64,000 nt of DNA from Belnapia mucosa (GTDB lineage Bacteria > Pseudomonadota > Alphaproteobacteria > Acetobacterales > Acetobacteraceae). Location of the stretch: positions 295,033 to 359,032 of the forward strand of contig NZ_JAEUXJ010000003.1 of the NCBI RefSeq assembly GCF_016775475.1, in the 5' to 3' direction. Below the pieces are notes generated by a model. The model was given only the letters and a program-made list of their open reading frames with translations, was not told where the DNA came from and made no database searches. Each line of letters starts with the position of its first letter. Within the stretch, counting starts at the first letter, position 1. Position numbers and translations under genes: made by a program. Below are positions 62,178 through 64,000 of this stretch, piece after piece.

Positions 62178-63145
62178 AGGCAAGGGCCTTGTGGTATGTG
62201 GCGCCGGGTGTCGCGGAGCTGCGCGAGGAAAGCCTCCCGCCCCGCGCGCCCGACCAGGCGCTGGTGCGAATGCGGGCCAGCGGCATCTCGCGCGGGACGG
62301 AGCGGCTGGTGCTCGCGGGACGGGTGCCGGAGAGCCAGTGGCCGGTGATGCGGGCGCCGCTGATGGCCGGGGATTTCCCGCATCCGGTGAAATACGGCTA
62401 TGCCGCGGTGGGGGTGGTCGAGGACGGGCCTGACGCGCTGCTCGGCCGGCGGGTCTTCTGCCTGCATCCGCACCAGGATCTCTTCCTCGCCCCGGCGGCG
62501 ATGTGCATCCCCGTCCCCGATGACGTGCCCGATCTCCGCGCCGTGCTGGCCGCCAATATGGAGACGGCGGTGAACATCCTCTGGGATGCGCGGCCGCTGC
62601 TCGGCGAATGGGCGCTGGTGGTGGGCGCCGGCGTGGTCGGGCTGCTGGCCGCGGCGCTGCTGGCGCGCATCCCGGGGCTTTCGGTCACGCTCTGCGACAT
62701 CGATCCCAGGCGGGCGGGGCTGGCACGGGCCATGGGCGCCGAATTCTGCCGGCCGGAGGAAGCGCCCAAGGGCTGCGACCTGGTGGTGCATGCCAGCGGC
62801 AGCGCCGCCGGGCTCCGCCTCGCCCTCGCCCATGCGGGCTTCGAGGCGCGGATCATCGAGGCGAGCTGGCATGGCGACCGCGAGGTTTCTCTGCCGCTCG
62901 GCGAGGCCTTCCATGCCGGGCGGTTCGCCCTGATCTCCTCCCAGGTGGGGCAGGTGGCGCCGGCCATGCGCGGGCGGCGCAGCCATGCGGACCGCCTGGC
63001 CCTGGCGCTGGCCTTGCTGGCGGATTCGCGCTTCGATGCGCTGCTCGCGCCGCCCCTCCCCTTCGCCGGGCTGCCGGCGGCCCTGCCGGGGCTGCTGGAG
63101 GAGGGTGGCTCCCATCCCTGCCCGACCATCCTCTACTACCCGTGA
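62174..63145 (+). CDS. Medium-chain dehydrogenase/reductase (zinc-ADH-like, without zinc ligands)
   Basis: A 323-residue MDR protein: N-terminal GroES-like domain (KARALWYVAPGVAELREE, ASGISRGTERLVLAG) and Rossmann domain (ALVVGAGVVGLLAAALLA, CDIDPRRAGLARAMGAEF). The catalytic zinc Cys expected after the first strand is Ser in SGISRG, and no structural four-Cys lobe is seen, so a zinc-independent reductase is likely. GTGA overlap with the RibD-type gene and a 10-bp gap to the next gene put it in one operon. Confidence 0.8.
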   Translation: MKARALWYVAPGVAELREESLPPRAPDQALVRMRASGISRGTERLVLAGRVPESQWPVMRAPLMAGDFPHPVKYGYAAVGVVEDGPDALLGRRVFCLHPHQDLFLAPAAMCIPVPDDVPDLRAVLAANMETAVNILWDARPLLGEWALVVGAGVVGLLAAALLARIPGLSVTLCDIDPRRAGLARAMGAEFCRPEEAPKGCDLVVHASGSAAGLRLALAHAGFEARIIEASWHGDREVSLPLGEAFHAGRFALISSQVGQVAPAMRGRRSHADRLALALALLADSRFDALLAPPLPFAGLPAALPGLLEEGGSHPCPTILYYP

Positions 63146-63155
63146 GACCTGCCGC

Positions 63156-63557
63156 ATGTTCAGCCTGACCGTCTGCGACCACATCATGGTGGCGCACAGC
63201 TTCCGCGGCGCCGAATTCGGCCCGGCCCAGCGGCTGCACGGCGCCACCTTCGCGGTGGAGGCGGAGTTCCGCGCCGAGCGGCTGGACGGGCTGCACCTGC
63301 TGGTCGATATCGGCCTCGCCAAGCAGGAACTGCGGCGCGCGCTGGATGGGCTCGACTACCGCAACCTGGATGCCGAGCCCGCCTTCGCCGGGTTGAACAC
63401 CACCACCGAATATCTCTGCCTGCATATCCACGGGCTGCTGGTGGCGGCGCTGCGCAAGGGACGGCTCGGCCCGCAGGCGGCGAATGTCACCGGGCTGAAG
63501 GTGCTGCTGCGGGAAAGCCCGAATGCCTGGGCGGCCTATGAAGGGCCGGTCGCATGA
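63156..63557 (+). CDS. Divergent 6-pyruvoyl-tetrahydropterin/6-carboxytetrahydropterin synthase family protein
   Basis: A 133-residue T-fold protein related to PTPS/QueD. The zinc site is altered: the first His is kept (VAHSF), but the LHGHNY motif reads RLHGATF, losing one His, and no Cys precedes it. The catalytic LDHxxLN reads LDYRNLD. The pterin-anchoring Glu is kept in NTTTEYL. It may therefore act on a pterin by another mechanism or be a binding protein. It is coupled by ATGA to the glycosyltransferase. Confidence 0.8.
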   Translation: MFSLTVCDHIMVAHSFRGAEFGPAQRLHGATFAVEAEFRAERLDGLHLLVDIGLAKQELRRALDGLDYRNLDAEPAFAGLNTTTEYLCLHIHGLLVAALRKGRLGPQAANVTGLKVLLRESPNAWAAYEGPVA

Positions 63558-64000
63558 CCATTGCCCTGCTCGTCCCCGGGCCCTTCGCCACCATCTCCGG
63601 CGGCTACAATTACGACCGGCGCCTGGTCGAAGGGCTGCGCGCGCTCGGCGAGACGGTCGAGGTCGTGGAACTGGCCGGGCGCCACCCGCTGCCCGATGCG
63701 GCAGCCGAGGCGGCGGCGAGGACGGCGCTGGACCGCCTGCCGGCGGAGGTGCGGATCGTCATTGACGGGCTCGGCCTGCCCGCCTTCGCGCCGCTGGCTG
63801 ATGCGCTGGTGGCGCGCCGGGCGGTGGCGCTGATCCATCACCCGACGGCGCTGGAAGGCCGGGCCGAGCGGCGAGAGGCGCTGCGCGCGATCGAGGCGGC
63901 GCTGCTGCCCCGCCTCGCCCGGCTGATCGCTACCTCCGGCCTCACCGCGCGGCGGCTGGCGGCGGATTTCGGTGTGGAGCCGGCGCGGGTCGGCGTAGTG
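63554..64000 (+). CDS. Glycosyltransferase family 4-like protein (3' partial)
   Basis: The first 149 residues of a GT-B glycosyltransferase, cut by the window end. MTIALLVPGPFATISGGYNYDRRLVEGLRALG is the usual N-terminal strand-loop-helix, and VALIHHPTALEG and RLIATSGLTARRLAADFGV belong to the acceptor-side domain. The donor-binding domain lies beyond the window. Being fourth in the pterin-type operon, it may glycosylate the product. Confidence 0.78.
   Translation, partial: MTIALLVPGPFATISGGYNYDRRLVEGLRALGETVEVVELAGRHPLPDAAAEAAARTALDRLPAEVRIVIDGLGLPAFAPLADALVARRAVALIHHPTALEGRAERREALRAIEAALLPRLARLIATSGLTARRLAADFGVEPARVGVV

Noticed and set aside
1-64000. tRNA, rRNA or tmRNA genes
   Set aside because: I looked through the intergenic stretches on both strands and found no cloverleaf or rRNA-like sequence; nearly all of the window is protein-coding.

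Overview
The window is a very GC-rich stretch of bacterial chromosome, packed almost wall to wall with genes. Three things suggest an alphaproteobacterium, most likely an Acetobacteraceae (Roseomonas-like) species: the base composition, the large number of Bug/TctC-type periplasmic receptors (ten in 46 kb), and a Zur-type palindrome of alphaproteobacterial style. That placement is inference from gene content; no rRNA or tRNA gene is present to anchor it. I see no CRISPR array and no intact insertion sequence.

Layout, left to right. 1-1347 is the C-terminal end of an RTX-type secreted repeat protein built on a 138-bp tandem repeat. 1348-5682 (minus strand) holds a 2-hydroxyacid dehydrogenase, an EF-hand protein, an FtsJ-fold methyltransferase, a DUF423 membrane protein, endonuclease V and a ZnuA-like metal-binding protein whose start abuts a Zur-like operator. 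5814-10081 (plus) carries an HtrA-like protein that has lost its catalytic triad, a D-aminopeptidase-type serine hydrolase and a ThDP enzyme. Next come an amidohydrolase, a class III CoA-transferase, a small monooxygenase and the first Bug receptor. 13806-18342 is a five-gene nucleotide-sugar operon whose enzymes predict a CDP-activated, 3-C-methyl-branched 6-deoxyhexose. 18343-18502 is the first copy of a hairpin repeat; its second copy is at 42252-42415.

18476-26817 contains an acetyltransferase, a TSUP transporter, a keto-deoxy-arabonate dehydratase, a dapA-bug-peptidase operon and an ABC ATPase/permease pair. 26851-31266 is a leuC-leuD-leuB-bug operon divergent from a LacI-type regulator, with two matching palindromes between them. 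31350-33473 is an HWE histidine kinase. 33481-40332 is one minus-strand run in which three Bug receptors alternate with a ThDP enzyme, a TauD/TfdA-type dioxygenase and an MmgE/PrpD protein. 40463-47277 is a plus-strand catabolic run (SDR, Bug, LacI regulator, 3-hydroxyisobutyrate-dehydrogenase-like, SMP-30, GST, phosphodiesterase). 47274-54306 has two divergent Bug genes, followed by a flavin monooxygenase, a serine hydrolase and a peptide-type binding protein.

The right end is mixed housekeeping (CYTH, BON-LysM, fdhD-mobA), a hybrid histidine kinase, a tenth Bug receptor and a soluble chemotaxis receptor. It finishes with an operon, cut by the window edge, that couples a RibD-type reductase, an MDR dehydrogenase, a divergent pterin-synthase homologue and a glycosyltransferase. 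This looks like an uncharacterised pathway for a modified or glycosylated pterin.

The dominant theme is scavenging and breakdown of organic acids: many Bug receptors, each tied to a different catabolic enzyme, partly under LacI-type control. Most operons are translationally coupled by ATGA, GTGA or TTGA overlaps. The most unusual structure is the pair of roughly 160-nt hairpin elements. Their stems are kept by compensating changes, and every mismatch in the terminal and central stems is a G-U pair on the same conserved strand, which points to a transcribed RNA.
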